From: Pseudomonas yangonensis
Lineage (GTDB): Bacteria; Pseudomonadota; Gammaproteobacteria; Pseudomonadales; Pseudomonadaceae
Direction: 5' to 3'
Assembly (NCBI RefSeq): GCF_009932725.1
Contig: NZ_BLJU01000009.1
Span: 157,731-221,730 of the forward strand
DNA: 64,000 bases
Both the position numbers and the translations under genes were made by a program. Under the pieces are notes generated by a model, which worked only from the letters and a program-made list of their open reading frames with translations, was not told where the DNA came from and searched no databases. This document shows, in pieces, positions 49,177-58,724 of this stretch; within the stretch, counting starts at the first letter, position 1, and each line of letters opens with the position of its first letter.

Positions 49177-50271
49177 TCAGCGACCGGACTTGATCTTGGT
49201 CCAGCTGCGGGTCATCGCACGTTGTGCCGGGGCCGGCAGGTCAGGGAAGGCGTACAGCTTGGCCATCACTTCCTCGCTCGGGTAGATGCCCGGGTCCTGG
49301 CGGATCGCCTCGTCGACCAGTTCGGTGGCCTTGGCGTTGCCGTTGGGGAACTGCACCTCGTTGGTGATCTGCGCCATCACTTCCGGCTTGAGCAGATAGT
49401 TCAGGAAGGTGTAGGCGGCATCGACGTTCTCGGCATCCGCCGGGATGGCCAGCATGTCGAAGAAGGTGCCGGCGCCTTCCTTCGGAATGTTGTAGGACAC
49501 CTTGACCTTGCCGCCGGCTTCTTCGGCACGGGACTTGGCCTGGTAGATGTCGCCGGAATAACCCACGGCCACGCAGAGGTTGCCGTTAGCCAGGTCGGAG
49601 ATGTACTTGGAAGAGTGGAAATAGGTCACCGAAGGACGGATCTTCATGAACAGATCCTCGGCTTCCTTGAGCTGCTTGGTATCGGTGCTGGTCGGCTCAT
49701 GGCCGAGGTACTGCAGAGCGATCGGCAGAATCTCGGTGGGCGAGTCGAGGAAGGACACACCGCAGGACTTCAGCTTCTCGATGTTTTCCGGCTTGAACAG
49801 CAGGTCCCAGGAGTCCACCGGGGCGTTTTCACCCAGTGCCGCCTTGACCTTCTCCGGGTTGAAGCCGATACCGATCGAACCCCACATGTAGGGGAAGGCG
49901 TACTGGTTGCCCGGGTCGCTGACTTCGACGGTCTTGAGCAGGTTTTTGTCCAGGTTGTCCCAAGCCAGCTTGGACTTGTCCAGCGGCTGGTAGACCTTGG
50001 CCTTGATGTGCTTGGCCAGGAAGTTGTTCGAGGGCACGACGATGTCGTAACCGGACTTGCCCGCGAAGAGTTTGGCTTCCAGCGTCTCGTTGCTGTCGAA
50101 AACGTCGTAGACCACCTTGATGCCGCTTTCCTTCTCGAAATTGGCAATGGTGTCTTCGGCGATGTAATCGCTCCAGTTGTAGACATGCAGTACCTTGTCA
50201 TCGGCCTGCGCAGCGCCAGCCACGGCTGCGGTCAGGGACAACGCAAGAAGAGTCTTGCCGAAAATTTTCAT
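49177..50271 (-). CDS. spuD: Polyamine-binding periplasmic protein, putrescine type
   Basis: A 364-aa solute-binding protein starting [19 protein letters not shown], with signal peptide cleavage near AQADDKV, and then [20 protein letters not shown]. The start is fixed by AGGAG upstream of 50271. In P. aeruginosa SpuD binds putrescine. It lies between the aminotransferase spuC and the second binding protein spuE, with a 229-bp gap before spuE. Periplasmic. Confidence 0.93.
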   Translation of the reverse strand: MKIFGKTLLALSLTAAVAGAAQADDKVLHVYNWSDYIAEDTIANFEKESGIKVVYDVFDSNETLEAKLFAGKSGYDIVVPSNNFLAKHIKAKVYQPLDKSKLAWDNLDKNLLKTVEVSDPGNQYAFPYMWGSIGIGFNPEKVKAALGENAPVDSWDLLFKPENIEKLKSCGVSFLDSPTEILPIALQYLGHEPTSTDTKQLKEAEDLFMKIRPSVTYFHSSKYISDLANGNLCVAVGYSGDIYQAKSRAEEAGGKVKVSYNIPKEGAGTFFDMLAIPADAENVDAAYTFLNYLLKPEVMAQITNEVQFPNGNAKATELVDEAIRQDPGIYPSEEVMAKLYAFPDLPAPAQRAMTRSWTKIKSGR

Positions 50272-50422
50272 GCGAACAGCTCCTGTTGTTGTGTCGTTTT
50301 GCGATCGAGCGCAAGTACTTCCGGTCTGGCCGGCCCGCGCACTCTGGCGCAGTCTGGCAAGGTCATCGCGGTGATACAACTTTCCCGTGGTAACCGACTG
50401 CAAGCCGTGTATTCACAGCCAC

Positions 50423-51796
50423 TCAGCGCGCCAGTTCCTCCAGCGTCAGGTCCAGGCACTTGCGTGCCTTTTCCACCAGCTCGTCGATTTCGGCAAAGCT
50501 GATCACCAAAGGCGGGGCGATGATCATGGTGTCGCCCACCGCGCGCATGATCAGTCCGTTGTTGAAGCAGTGGCCACGGCAGATCATGCCGACCGCCTTG
50601 TCACCCGGGTAACGTTGGCGCGTCGCCTTGTCCTGCACCAATTCGATGGCGCCGAGCATGCCGACGCCACGCACTTCGCCCACCAGCGGGTGATCCGCCA
50701 GCTCCCGCAGTCGTCGCTGCAAATAGGGTGCCGTTTCCGCTTTCACCCGTTCGACGATGCCCTCGTCCTTGAGAATGCGCAGGTTCTCCAGCCCTACCGC
50801 AGCCGCCACCGGATGACCGGAATAGGTGAAGCCGTGGTTGAAGTCGCCGTGCGCCTCGATCACATCGAACACCTTGTCGCTGACGATCAGCCCGCCCATC
50901 GGCACGTAGCCGCTGGTAAGGCCCTTGGCGATGGTCATCAGGTCCGGCTTGAGATCGTAGTACTGGCTGCCGAACCATTCGCCGGTACGGCCGAAGCCGC
51001 AGATCACTTCATCGGCCACAAACAGAATGTCGTACTTGGCCAGGATCTCCTTGATCCGCGGCCAGTAGGTTTCCGGTGGGATGATCACGCCACCGGCGCC
51101 CTGGATCGGTTCGGCAATGAACGCGGCTACGTTCTCTTCGCCCAGTTCGAGAATCTTCTTCTCCAGCTGATCGGCAGCCCAGATGCCGAATTCTTCCGGC
51201 GACTGGTCGCCGCCCTCGCCGAACCAGTAGGGCTGCGGAATATGGGCGATGCCCGGAATCGGCAAATCGCCCTGCTCGTGCATGAACTTCATGCCGCCGA
51301 GGCTGGCACCGGCCACGGTGGAGCCGTGATAGCCGTTCTCGCGGCCGATGATGATCTTCTTGTTCGCCTTGCCCTTGCACGCCCAGTAGTGGCGCACCAG
51401 GCGCAGCATGGTGTCGTTGCCTTCGGAGCCCGAACCGGTGAAGAACACATGGTTCATGCCGGCCGGTGCCAGTTGGGAGATGGCGTGGGCCAGCTCCAGC
51501 ACCGGCGGGTGGGCGGTCTGGAAGAAGGTGTTGTAGAACGGCAGCTGACGCATCTGCTTGGAAGCAGCCTCGACCAGTTCCTCGCGGCCGTAGCCGACGG
51601 CCACGCACCACAGGCCGGCCATGCCATCGAGGATCTTGTTGCCCTCGCTGTCCCACAGGTGCACGCCTTTAGCCTCGGTGATGATGCGCGGGCCCTTTTC
51701 GGCCAGCTGCTTGTAGTCACTGAACGGCGCCAGGTGGTGGGCCTGGCTCAGGGCGTGCCATTGGGCAGTCTTGGGGTTGCTCGCTTGCTTGTTCAT
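50423..51796 (-). CDS. spuC: Putrescine-pyruvate aminotransferase
   Basis: A 457-aa class III PLP aminotransferase that moves the amino group of putrescine to pyruvate, giving 4-aminobutanal. PLP-site features: VFFTGSGSEGNDTMLRLVRH, GRENGYHGSTVAGASLGG, LFVADEVICGFGRTGEWFG and the cofactor lysine in MTIAKGLTSGYVPMGG. It lies between spuB and spuD in the P. aeruginosa order. Cytoplasmic. Related omega-aminotransferases act on other diamines, so the substrate rests on the context. Confidence 0.93.
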   Translation of the reverse strand: MNKQASNPKTAQWHALSQAHHLAPFSDYKQLAEKGPRIITEAKGVHLWDSEGNKILDGMAGLWCVAVGYGREELVEAASKQMRQLPFYNTFFQTAHPPVLELAHAISQLAPAGMNHVFFTGSGSEGNDTMLRLVRHYWACKGKANKKIIIGRENGYHGSTVAGASLGGMKFMHEQGDLPIPGIAHIPQPYWFGEGGDQSPEEFGIWAADQLEKKILELGEENVAAFIAEPIQGAGGVIIPPETYWPRIKEILAKYDILFVADEVICGFGRTGEWFGSQYYDLKPDLMTIAKGLTSGYVPMGGLIVSDKVFDVIEAHGDFNHGFTYSGHPVAAAVGLENLRILKDEGIVERVKAETAPYLQRRLRELADHPLVGEVRGVGMLGAIELVQDKATRQRYPGDKAVGMICRGHCFNNGLIMRAVGDTMIIAPPLVISFAEIDELVEKARKCLDLTLEELAR

Positions 51797-51881
51797 ACCA
51801 ACACCTTGCTAACACGCAGCGCCAGCGACGCTACGCAGGGATTCGTGGCAGCGGCCGCGCCAGGCACGGCCGGCAGCCGAA

Positions 51882-53240
51882 TTACACCGACAACAACAGG
51901 AACTCGCGTTCCCAGGAACTGATCACCCGCTTGAAGTTCTCGTGCTCGGCACGCTTGACCGCGACATAACCGCGGATGAACTTCTCGCCGAGGAACTTTT
52001 CAGCGTCCTTGCAGGCTTCCATACGCTCCAGAGCACTCTCGATGGTCACCGGCAGACGCAGGTTGCGCCGCTCGTAACCACGCCCCTTGACCGGCGCGCC
52101 GGGGTTCACTCCGCCGACCATGCCCATGTAGCCGCACAGCAGCGTCGCTGCCAGCACCAGGTAGGGGTTGGCGTCAGCGCCAGCCAGGCGGTTCTCCACG
52201 CGGCGGTTCTGCGGGCTGGCCTCCGGCACGCGCAGGCCCACGGTGCGGTTTTCCTCGCCCCACTCCACGTTCACCGGCGCCGAGGTATCGGGCAGGAAAC
52301 GACGGAACGAGTTGACGTTGGGTGCGAACAGCGGCAGCAGCTCGGGGATGTATTTCTGCAGGCCGCCGATGTGATGCATGAACAGCTCGCTCATCGTCCC
52401 GTCATCGTTGGAGAAGATGTTCTTGCCGGTCTTGATGTCCACCACGCTCTGGTGGATGTGCATGGCGCTGCCCGGCTCGTCGGTGATCGGCTTGGCCATG
52501 AAGGTGGCCGCCACGTCATGCTTGAGCGCGGCTTCGCGCATGGTGCGCTTGAACACCAGAATCTGGTCGGCCAGATGCAGTGCGTCGCCGTGACGGAAGT
52601 TGATTTCCATCTGCGCCGGGCCTTCTTCATGGATCAGGGTGTCCAGATCCAGGCCTTGCAACTCGCACCAGTCGTACATGTCCTCGAACAGCGGGTCGAA
52701 CTCGTTCGCCGCGTCGATGGAGAAACTCTGACGACCGGTTTCCGGCCGGCCTGAGCGCCCTACCGGTGCGACCAGCGGGAAGTCCGGGTCGCTGTTGCGC
52801 TTGGTCAGGTAGAACTCCATCTCAGGTGCGACGATGGGCTTCCAGCCTTTGTCGGCATACATCTGCAGCACTTTCTTGAGGATATTGCGCGGCGACAGTT
52901 CGATGGGGTTGCCCTGCTTGTCGAAGGTGTCGTGAATCACCATGGCGGTGGGCTCGATGGCCCAGGGCACGACGAATACCGCATTGGGGTCCGGACGGCA
53001 GAACATGTCGATGTCCGCCTCGTCCAGCAGGTCGTAATAGATGTCGTCCTCGACATAGTCGCCGGTCACGGTCTGCAGCAGCACGCTCTCGGGCAGGCGC
53101 ATGCCCTTCTCGTCGAGGAACTTGTTGGTCGGCGAGATCTTGCCGCGGGCAATGCCGGTCAGGTCGCTGATCAGGCATTCGACTTCGGTGATTTTGCGTT
53201 CTTTCAGCCAGCTCGTGAGCTGGTCTAGCTTGGTACTCAT
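51882..53240 (-). CDS. spuB: Glutamylpolyamine synthetase (glutamine-synthetase fold)
   Basis: A 452-aa ATP-dependent ligase that joins glutamate to a polyamine. Glutamine-synthetase motifs: PIVAPEMEFYLTKR (Glu metal ligands), EEGPAQMEINFRHGDAL, GSAMHIHQSVVD, and RVENRLAGADANPYLVLAAT. It is the first intact gene of the minus-strand spu operon. A second family member, spuI, is divergent at 54014. Between them, where spuA should be, only a relic is seen. In P. aeruginosa these are the PauA-type enzymes. Confidence 0.93.
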   Translation of the reverse strand: MSTKLDQLTSWLKERKITEVECLISDLTGIARGKISPTNKFLDEKGMRLPESVLLQTVTGDYVEDDIYYDLLDEADIDMFCRPDPNAVFVVPWAIEPTAMVIHDTFDKQGNPIELSPRNILKKVLQMYADKGWKPIVAPEMEFYLTKRNSDPDFPLVAPVGRSGRPETGRQSFSIDAANEFDPLFEDMYDWCELQGLDLDTLIHEEGPAQMEINFRHGDALHLADQILVFKRTMREAALKHDVAATFMAKPITDEPGSAMHIHQSVVDIKTGKNIFSNDDGTMSELFMHHIGGLQKYIPELLPLFAPNVNSFRRFLPDTSAPVNVEWGEENRTVGLRVPEASPQNRRVENRLAGADANPYLVLAATLLCGYMGMVGGVNPGAPVKGRGYERRNLRLPVTIESALERMEACKDAEKFLGEKFIRGYVAVKRAEHENFKRVISSWEREFLLLSV

Positions 53241-53282
53241 AGAGACCTCAGGGTTGTAGAACCAGCTTGAGTTATAGCGGGT

Positions 53283-53738
53283 TCAGCGTTGCCCCGCCCT
53301 CCCCCTGCAAGCCTCACCAAAGGCCTGGAAGAAGGCGAGATATTCGTGTGGATGCTACTAGGGGTGCGGCACCTCCGGCACCTGGCATTTCACTCCACCG
53401 AAATTTAAGCGCTCACCCTGCCCCGCCCTCATCAAGCGGTCTGGCTCGCAGTGCAGCGCGCCCGCGGTAAAGCCCGCTGCGGATGTGTTCGGTGCACAAG
53501 CCGGGCCAAGGCGCACAACCGCCAGCGCCAGGCGGCGACCTGCGCTATCGTGCAGCTGGGGAGTCGATGGAAAAATCCGATGAGACAGGCGGCGCGGCAC
53601 AGAAGCCGCGAAAGAGAGAGGTTGCCGCGTCGCAGTGGCCATTGCCCTGTTCACCGCTGGCGCCCTGAGAAGAGAAGCAGGAGCGTGGCTGATGGTCCTG
53701 ACGCAAGTGCTGACACCTATGGCCGGCAGGCAAAACAT
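53283..53738 (-). pseudogene. spuA: Decayed spuA/puuD-like class I amidotransferase relic
   Basis: The frame opens with a segment like the SpuA/PuuD N-terminus (CLPAIGVSTCVRTISHA at the start), then loses any family resemblance. Two TAG stops follow, and the same frame resumes HPHEYLAFFQAFGEACRGRA before a final TGA, which looks like the end of an amidotransferase (HP-E context, helix FQAFGEACR). Total 456 bases against about 750 for an intact gene, so the centre is deleted or scrambled. It stands exactly where spuA lies in P. aeruginosa, between spuB and spuI. An alternative is chance resemblance, but the two ends agree in frame, order and location. Confidence 0.55.
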
Positions 53739-54013
53739 GAGACACCCGTATTATTGCTGTTATGGGTTTGAACCGAGCTTAGCCTTGTTCATTTTTTTAC
53801 ACAATAGCTCTGTAAAAAATCGAACACACCCCACTGAGCACCCTGAAAGATCAGCCTTGGGAGTGTTTTGAAAGGCCTTGAAATGCCCCAAAAATGGCCA
53901 TCACGCCCCACCACAGGGCACTATGTAGCCAGCTTGACAGTAAAGTGCGTTTCGGATTGACTCACACCCATGCACTCGCATGATTGATATATTTAACAAA
54001 AAGGTGTTGCATC
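53739..54013. promoter_or_regulatory. AT-rich divergent promoter region upstream of spuI
   Basis: This 275-bp stretch is much richer in A and T than its neighbours and has no credible coding frame. It has a TTGACA at 53934-53939 as a possible -35 box, with no good -10 at normal spacing, and the AAGG ribosome site of spuI at its end. No operator could be assigned. Confidence 0.4.
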
Positions 54014-55393
54014 ATGTCGGTACCCCCGCGTGCCGTTCAGCTTAACGAAGCGAACGCGTTCCTCAAGGAACATCCCGAGGTCCAGTTCGTCGACCTTCTT
54101 ATTGCAGATATGAATGGCGTGGTGCGCGGCAAGCGCATCGACCGGAACGCCCTGCACAAGGTGTACGAGAAAGGCATCAACCTGCCCGCCTCGCTCTTCG
54201 CCCTCGACATCAACGGCGCCACCGTCGAGAGCACCGGCCTTGGCCTGGACATCGGCGACGCCGATCGTATCTGCTTCCCCATCCCCAATACCCTGTGCAA
54301 TGAACCCTGGCAGAAGCGCCCGACCGCGCAGCTGCTGATGACCATGCACGAGCTGGACGGCACGCCTTTCTTCGCCGACCCGCGCGAGGTATTGCGCCAG
54401 GTGGTGCAGAAGTTCGACGAACTGGGCCTGCGTATCTGCGCAGCCTTCGAACTGGAGTTCTACCTGATCGACCAGGAGAACGTGAACGGCCGCCCGCAGC
54501 CGCCGCGCTCGCCGATCTCCGGCAAGCGCCCGCATTCCACCCAGGTCTACCTGATCGATGACCTCGACGAGTACGTCGACTGCCTGCAGGACATGCTCGA
54601 AGCCGCCAAGGAGCAGGGCATCCCGGCCGACGCCATCGTCAAGGAAAGCGCCCCGGCGCAGTTCGAAGTCAACCTGCACCACGTCGAAGACGCCATCAAG
54701 GCCTGCGACTATGCCCTGTTGCTCAAGCGCCTGATCAAGAACATCGCCTATGACCATGAGATGGACTCCACTTTCATGGCCAAGCCCTATCCGGGCCAGG
54801 CGGGCAATGGCCTGCACGTGCACATCTCGCTGCTGGACAAGAAGACCGGCAAGAACATCTTCGCCGCCGAAGATCCGCTGGAGAACACCTCGCTGCGCCA
54901 TGCCGTCGGCGGCATCCTCGACACCATGGCGGCGTCGATGGCCTTCCTCTGCCCCAACGTCAACTCCTACCGCCGCTTCGGCGCGCAGTTCTACGTACCC
55001 AACGCGCCAAGCTGGGCGCTGGACAACCGTACCGTGGCCGTGCGTGTACCGACCGGCAGCGCCGACGCGGTGCGTATCGAACACCGCGTGGCCGGCGCCG
55101 ATGCCAACCCCTACCTGATGCTGGCGTCGATCCTCGCCGGTATCCACCACGGCCTGACCAACCAGATCGAACCGGGCGAGCCGATCGAGGGCAACGCCTA
55201 CGAGCAGCTCGAACCCAGCCTGCCGAACAACCTGCGCGATGCCCTGCGCGAGCTGGACGACAGCGAAGTGCTGAACAAGTACATCGATCCGAAATACATC
55301 GACATCTTCGTCGCGTGCAAGGAAGCCGAGCTGCAGGAGTTCGAAACCACCATCTCCGACCTCGAGTACAACTGGTACCTGCATACCGTGTAA
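54014..55393 (+). CDS. spuI: Glutamylpolyamine synthetase (PuuA/SpuI type)
   Basis: A 459-aa glutamine-synthetase-fold ligase for gamma-glutamylation of putrescine or related amines. Motifs: DLLIADMNGVVRGKRIDR, ICAAFELEFYLIDQE, KESAPAQFEVNLHH, GNGLHVHISLLDK, RIEHRVAGADANPYLMLAS. The start MSVPPRAVQLNEAN is preferred to an in-frame start 10 codons earlier because AAGG is correctly spaced. It is the divergent partner of the spuB operon and is followed on the same strand by aguR. Confidence 0.92.
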   Translation: MSVPPRAVQLNEANAFLKEHPEVQFVDLLIADMNGVVRGKRIDRNALHKVYEKGINLPASLFALDINGATVESTGLGLDIGDADRICFPIPNTLCNEPWQKRPTAQLLMTMHELDGTPFFADPREVLRQVVQKFDELGLRICAAFELEFYLIDQENVNGRPQPPRSPISGKRPHSTQVYLIDDLDEYVDCLQDMLEAAKEQGIPADAIVKESAPAQFEVNLHHVEDAIKACDYALLLKRLIKNIAYDHEMDSTFMAKPYPGQAGNGLHVHISLLDKKTGKNIFAAEDPLENTSLRHAVGGILDTMAASMAFLCPNVNSYRRFGAQFYVPNAPSWALDNRTVAVRVPTGSADAVRIEHRVAGADANPYLMLASILAGIHHGLTNQIEPGEPIEGNAYEQLEPSLPNNLRDALRELDDSEVLNKYIDPKYIDIFVACKEAELQEFETTISDLEYNWYLHTV

Positions 55394-55499
55394 GCACTTA
55401 GGCCGCCCATGCCCAAGCCTGGGTGCGGGCGGCTGAGCATGCTTGCCCAAGTGACCCTGCCTGACGTCCAATAGCGCCTCACACCAGAGGAGCTTGTTC

Positions 55500-56141
55500 A
55501 TGTCGCGCCCAGCCAGCACCCGCAAGCCGCGCGCCAGCAGCCAGGCCCGTATCGCCGTCATCCTCAAGGCAGCGCGCGAACTGCTGGCCGAGCAGGGCAT
55601 GGCCAGCCTATCGATCTACACAGTCGCCGAGCGCGCGGGCATTCCGCCGTCGTCGGTGTATCACTTCTTCGCCAGCGTTCCAGCATTGCTCGAAGGGCTG
55701 ACCGCCGACGTGCATGCGGCCTTTCGTGCCAGCCTGCTGGAGCCGGTCGACCATGCCGCCCTGCGCAGCTGGCACGACCTGTCACGCCTGATCGAGCAGC
55801 GCATGTTGGCGATCTATGAAGCGGATGCCGCAGCGCGCCAGCTGATCCTGGCCCAGCACGGCCTGGCGGAAGTCACCCAGGCCGATCACCAGCACGACCT
55901 GGAGCTGGGCCGGCTGATGCGTGCGCTGTTCGACCGCCACTTTCCCCTGCCGCAATTGCCGACGGATATCGAGGTATTCAGCCTGGCGATGTCATTGGGT
56001 GATCGCGTCTATGCCCGCTCGGTGCAACTGCACGGCGCAATCACTCAACGCCTGGCCGAGGAAGGCATGCGCGTGTTCGATGCCTACCTGGGTCTGTACC
56101 TGCCGGCGGCCTTGCCGAAAAGGCCGGCTCCGCTAGCCTGA
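55500..56141 (+). CDS. aguR: TetR-family regulator, AguR-like
   Basis: A 213-aa regulator with an N-terminal TetR helix-turn-helix at residues about 17-63 (RIAVILKAARELLAEQGMAS, SIYTVAERAGIPPSSVYHFF). The C-terminal ligand domain is less conserved. The ATG at 55500 follows AGAGGAG at good spacing. In P. aeruginosa AguR represses aguBA and is relieved by agmatine and N-carbamoylputrescine (established knowledge). Here it lies upstream of aguB with a palindromic operator candidate between them. Confidence 0.88.
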   Translation: MSRPASTRKPRASSQARIAVILKAARELLAEQGMASLSIYTVAERAGIPPSSVYHFFASVPALLEGLTADVHAAFRASLLEPVDHAALRSWHDLSRLIEQRMLAIYEADAAARQLILAQHGLAEVTQADHQHDLELGRLMRALFDRHFPLPQLPTDIEVFSLAMSLGDRVYARSVQLHGAITQRLAEEGMRVFDAYLGLYLPAALPKRPAPLA

Positions 56142-56266
56142 TCCGCGCAAGCCGCCGGCTTCCAGGCGGTGCGCGGTCGAGCACCCTAGCGCCAGAACAA
56201 AAAACCAGTAGAAATCCGACAGAAATCGATATTTTTCTGTTCACAGACTTCCAACGCCTTCTAATA

Positions 56267-56291
56267 TCGATATTTATCGGATATAAATCGA
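56267..56291. promoter_or_regulatory. Palindrome upstream of aguB, candidate AguR operator
   Basis: A 25-bp near-palindrome, from TCGATATTTATC to GATATAAATCGA around a central G, with 10 of 12 pairs matching. Its left-arm word ATCGATATTT occurs again at 56225-56234. The 244-bp aguR-aguB gap is strongly AT-rich around it. Size and placement fit a TetR-type operator; the assignment to AguR is inference. Confidence 0.55.
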
Positions 56292-56385
56292 CCGTCCCGC
56301 TATGGTCGATGTTCCGCCATGGCACTACGAAAGGCCTTTCGATATAGCCGCAGAGGCCTATGACGAGCTAGAGAGGTAGTGCGTT

Positions 56386-57267
56386 ATGTCCCGTATCGTT
56401 ACCGTTGCCGCGACCCAGATGGCCTGCTCCTGGGATACTGCCGCGAACATCGCCAAGGCCGAACAGCTGGTGCGCCAGGCAGCCGCTCAGGGCGCGCAGA
56501 TCATCCTGATCCAGGAGCTGTTCGAGACTCCCTACTTCTGCCAGAAGCCCAACGCCGACTACACCCAACTGGCCACCACGGTCGAGGACAACCCGGCCAT
56601 CGCGCATTTCCGCAAAGTCGCTGCAGAGCTCGAGGTGGTGCTGCCGATCAGCTTCTTCGAGCGTGCCGGCCGCGCCCGCTTCAACAGCATCGCCATCATC
56701 GATGCCGACGGCAGCAATCTGGGGATTTATCGAAAAAGCCACATCCCGGACGGCCCCGGCTACCACGAGAAGTACTATTTCAACCCCGGCGATACCGGCT
56801 TCAAGGTCTGGGACACCGCCTATGCGCGCATCGGCGTGGGCATCTGCTGGGATCAATGGTTCCCGGAATGCGCGCGCAGCATGGCGCTGATGGGTGCGGA
56901 AATCCTCTTCTACCCCACCGCCATCGGCAGCGAGCCCCACGACGCCGGCATTTCCTCGCGCGAGCATTGGCAGCGCGTGCAGCAGGGGCATGCCGGCGCC
57001 AACGTCATGCCACTGGTAGCCAGCAACCGCATCGGCCGTGAAGAACAGGACGGCTACGACATCACCTTCTATGGCAGTTCGTTCATCGCCGACCCGTATG
57101 GCGCGAAGGTCAAGGAGCTTAACCAGACCGAAGAAGGCATCCTGGTGCACAGCTTCGACCTGGACGCACTGGAAAAGGTGCGTACCGCCTGGGGTGTGTT
57201 CCGCGACCGCCGGCCGAACCTATACTGGCCACTTTCCACGCTCGATGGCGAAACCCCATCCGAATAA
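56386..57267 (+). CDS. aguB: N-carbamoylputrescine amidase
   Basis: A 293-aa nitrilase-superfamily hydrolase that converts N-carbamoylputrescine to putrescine, CO2 and ammonia. The Glu-Lys-Cys triad is seen in ILIQELFETPYFC (Glu), GIYRKSHIPDGPG (Lys) and IGVGICWDQWFPE (Cys). A GAGAGGTAG ribosome site precedes the ATG. It is followed by a REP palindrome 2 bases after its stop and then aguA. Cytoplasmic. Confidence 0.96.
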   Translation: MSRIVTVAATQMACSWDTAANIAKAEQLVRQAAAQGAQIILIQELFETPYFCQKPNADYTQLATTVEDNPAIAHFRKVAAELEVVLPISFFERAGRARFNSIAIIDADGSNLGIYRKSHIPDGPGYHEKYYFNPGDTGFKVWDTAYARIGVGICWDQWFPECARSMALMGAEILFYPTAIGSEPHDAGISSREHWQRVQQGHAGANVMPLVASNRIGREEQDGYDITFYGSSFIADPYGAKVKELNQTEEGILVHSFDLDALEKVRTAWGVFRDRRPNLYWPLSTLDGETPSE

Positions 57268-57269
57268 AC

Positions 57270-57328
57270 GTAGCCCGGATGCCATCCGGGGCTTTTTCTC
57301 ACGACTCCCCGGATTGCATCCGGGCTAC
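57270..57328. repeat. REP-like palindrome, family A, between aguB and aguA
   Basis: Arms GTAGCCCGGATGCCATCCGG and CCGGATTGCATCCGGGCTAC. It starts directly after the aguB stop and ends 9 bases before the aguA start. Confidence 0.93.
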
Positions 57329-57337
57329 AGGTGAAAC

Positions 57338-58444
57338 ATGACCCCCCTCAACACCACACCACGCGCCGACGGTTTCCATATGCCCGCCGAATGGGCCCCG
57401 CACAGCCAGACCTGGATGGTCTGGCCCGAGCGTCCGGACAACTGGCGCAACGGCGGCAAGCCGGCGCAGGCGGCCTTCACCGCCGTGGCCAAGGCCATCG
57501 CCCAGTTCGAGCCGGTGACCGTCTGCGTCTCCGCCGCGCAGTACGAAAACGCCCGTGCCCGCCTGGACGACGACAACATCCGCCTGGTGGAAATCACCAC
57601 CGACGATGCCTGGGTGCGTGACACCGGCCCGACTTTCGTGATCAACGACAGCGGCGAGGTGCGCGGCGTGGACTGGACCTTCAACGCCTGGGGCGGCTTC
57701 GACGGCGGCCTGTACTGGCCGTGGCAGCGCGACGATCAGGTAGCCCGCAAGATTCTCGAGATCGAAGGCTGCAAGCGCTATCGAACCGAAGGTTTCGTCC
57801 TCGAAGGCGGCTCGATCCACGTCGACGGCGAAGGCACTCTGATCACCACCGAAGAATGCCTGCTGAACAGGAACCGCAACCCGCACCTGTCGCGTGAAGA
57901 GATCGAAGCCGTGCTGCGCGAGCACCTCGCCGTCGATGCAGTGATCTGGCTGCCGGACGGCCTGTACAACGACGAGACCGACGGCCACGTCGACAACTTC
58001 TGCTGCTACGTGCGCCCGGGTGAAGTGCTGCTGGCCTGGACCGATGATCAGAACGATCCCAACTACTCGCGCTGCCAGGCTGCCATGCGCGTGCTGGAAG
58101 AGGCTCGTGATGCCAAGGGACGCCAACTGATCGTGCACAAGATGCCGATCCCGGGCCCGCTTCACGCCAGCGTCGAAGAGTGCGCCGGCGTCGACATGGT
58201 CGAGGGCAGTCAGGAGCGCAGCCCGAACGTGCGCCTGGCCGGTTCCTACGTCAACTTCCTCATCGTCAACGGCGGCATCGTCGCGCCGAGCTTCGATGAT
58301 CCGAAGGATGAAGAGGCGCGCGCGATTCTGCAGCGCATCTTCCCCGAGCATCGCGTGGTGATGGTGCCCGGCCGAGAAATCCTCCTGGGTGGCGGCAATA
58401 TCCATTGCATCACCCAGCAACAGCCGGCCCCGCAGGGAACCTGA
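57338..58444 (+). CDS. aguA: Agmatine deiminase
   Basis: A 368-aa guanidine-modifying enzyme (PPAD fold) that converts agmatine to N-carbamoylputrescine, the substrate of AguB. Family stretches: [79 protein letters not shown]. The nucleophilic Cys is in [13 protein letters not shown] near the C-terminus. Full length. Followed by a strong terminator. Confidence 0.97.
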   Translation: MTPLNTTPRADGFHMPAEWAPHSQTWMVWPERPDNWRNGGKPAQAAFTAVAKAIAQFEPVTVCVSAAQYENARARLDDDNIRLVEITTDDAWVRDTGPTFVINDSGEVRGVDWTFNAWGGFDGGLYWPWQRDDQVARKILEIEGCKRYRTEGFVLEGGSIHVDGEGTLITTEECLLNRNRNPHLSREEIEAVLREHLAVDAVIWLPDGLYNDETDGHVDNFCCYVRPGEVLLAWTDDQNDPNYSRCQAAMRVLEEARDAKGRQLIVHKMPIPGPLHASVEECAGVDMVEGSQERSPNVRLAGSYVNFLIVNGGIVAPSFDDPKDEEARAILQRIFPEHRVVMVPGREILLGGGNIHCITQQQPAPQGT

Positions 58445-58466
58445 CAGCTCTTTACCGCAGCAGCAT

Positions 58467-58496
58467 GAAAACGCCCGGCATCTGCCGGGCGTTTTC
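58467..58496. terminator. Intrinsic terminator after aguA
   Basis: AAAACGCCCGGCA, loop TC, TGCCGGGCGTTTT, a near-perfect long stem with A/T runs on both sides. It serves the convergent aguA and DUF2892 transcripts. Confidence 0.92.
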
Positions 58497-58521
58497 GTTC
58501 AGCCGTATGGAGGTACAGGCT

Positions 58522-58710
58522 TCATTTCATCTTGCAGGTGTTGATACCCAGCAAGGGATAGGCCGGGCAAAAACGCAAGACACCGGTCGCCAGCGGCACC
58601 ACGCCAATCCAGCCCCACAGGCCAATCACGCCGGCCAGGCTGAGGGCAATAAGCACCAGACCCACGGCAATACGCAGGCTACGATCGAGCGTTCCAACAT
58701 TGGCTTTCAT
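58522..58710 (-). CDS. DUF2892 small membrane protein
   Basis: A 62-aa protein starting MKANVGTLDRSLRIAVGLVL. Two transmembrane helices (about residues 13-30 and 33-47) are followed by the family's cysteine motif CPAYPLLGINTC. DUF2892 domains occur as the membrane part of YgaP-like rhodaneses and in sulfur operons. It is the last gene of the bigR-YeeE-YeeE unit, 14 bases after the second YeeE gene. Confidence 0.85.
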   Translation of the reverse strand: MKANVGTLDRSLRIAVGLVLIALSLAGVIGLWGWIGVVPLATGVLRFCPAYPLLGINTCKMK

Positions 58711-58724
58711 CGAGGTTCTCCAGG

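Noticed and set aside
53993..55600. 535-aa minus-strand frame opposite spuI
   Set aside because: Antisense shadow of a glutamine-synthetase-fold gene with clear motifs on the other strand. It crosses the aguR start as well.
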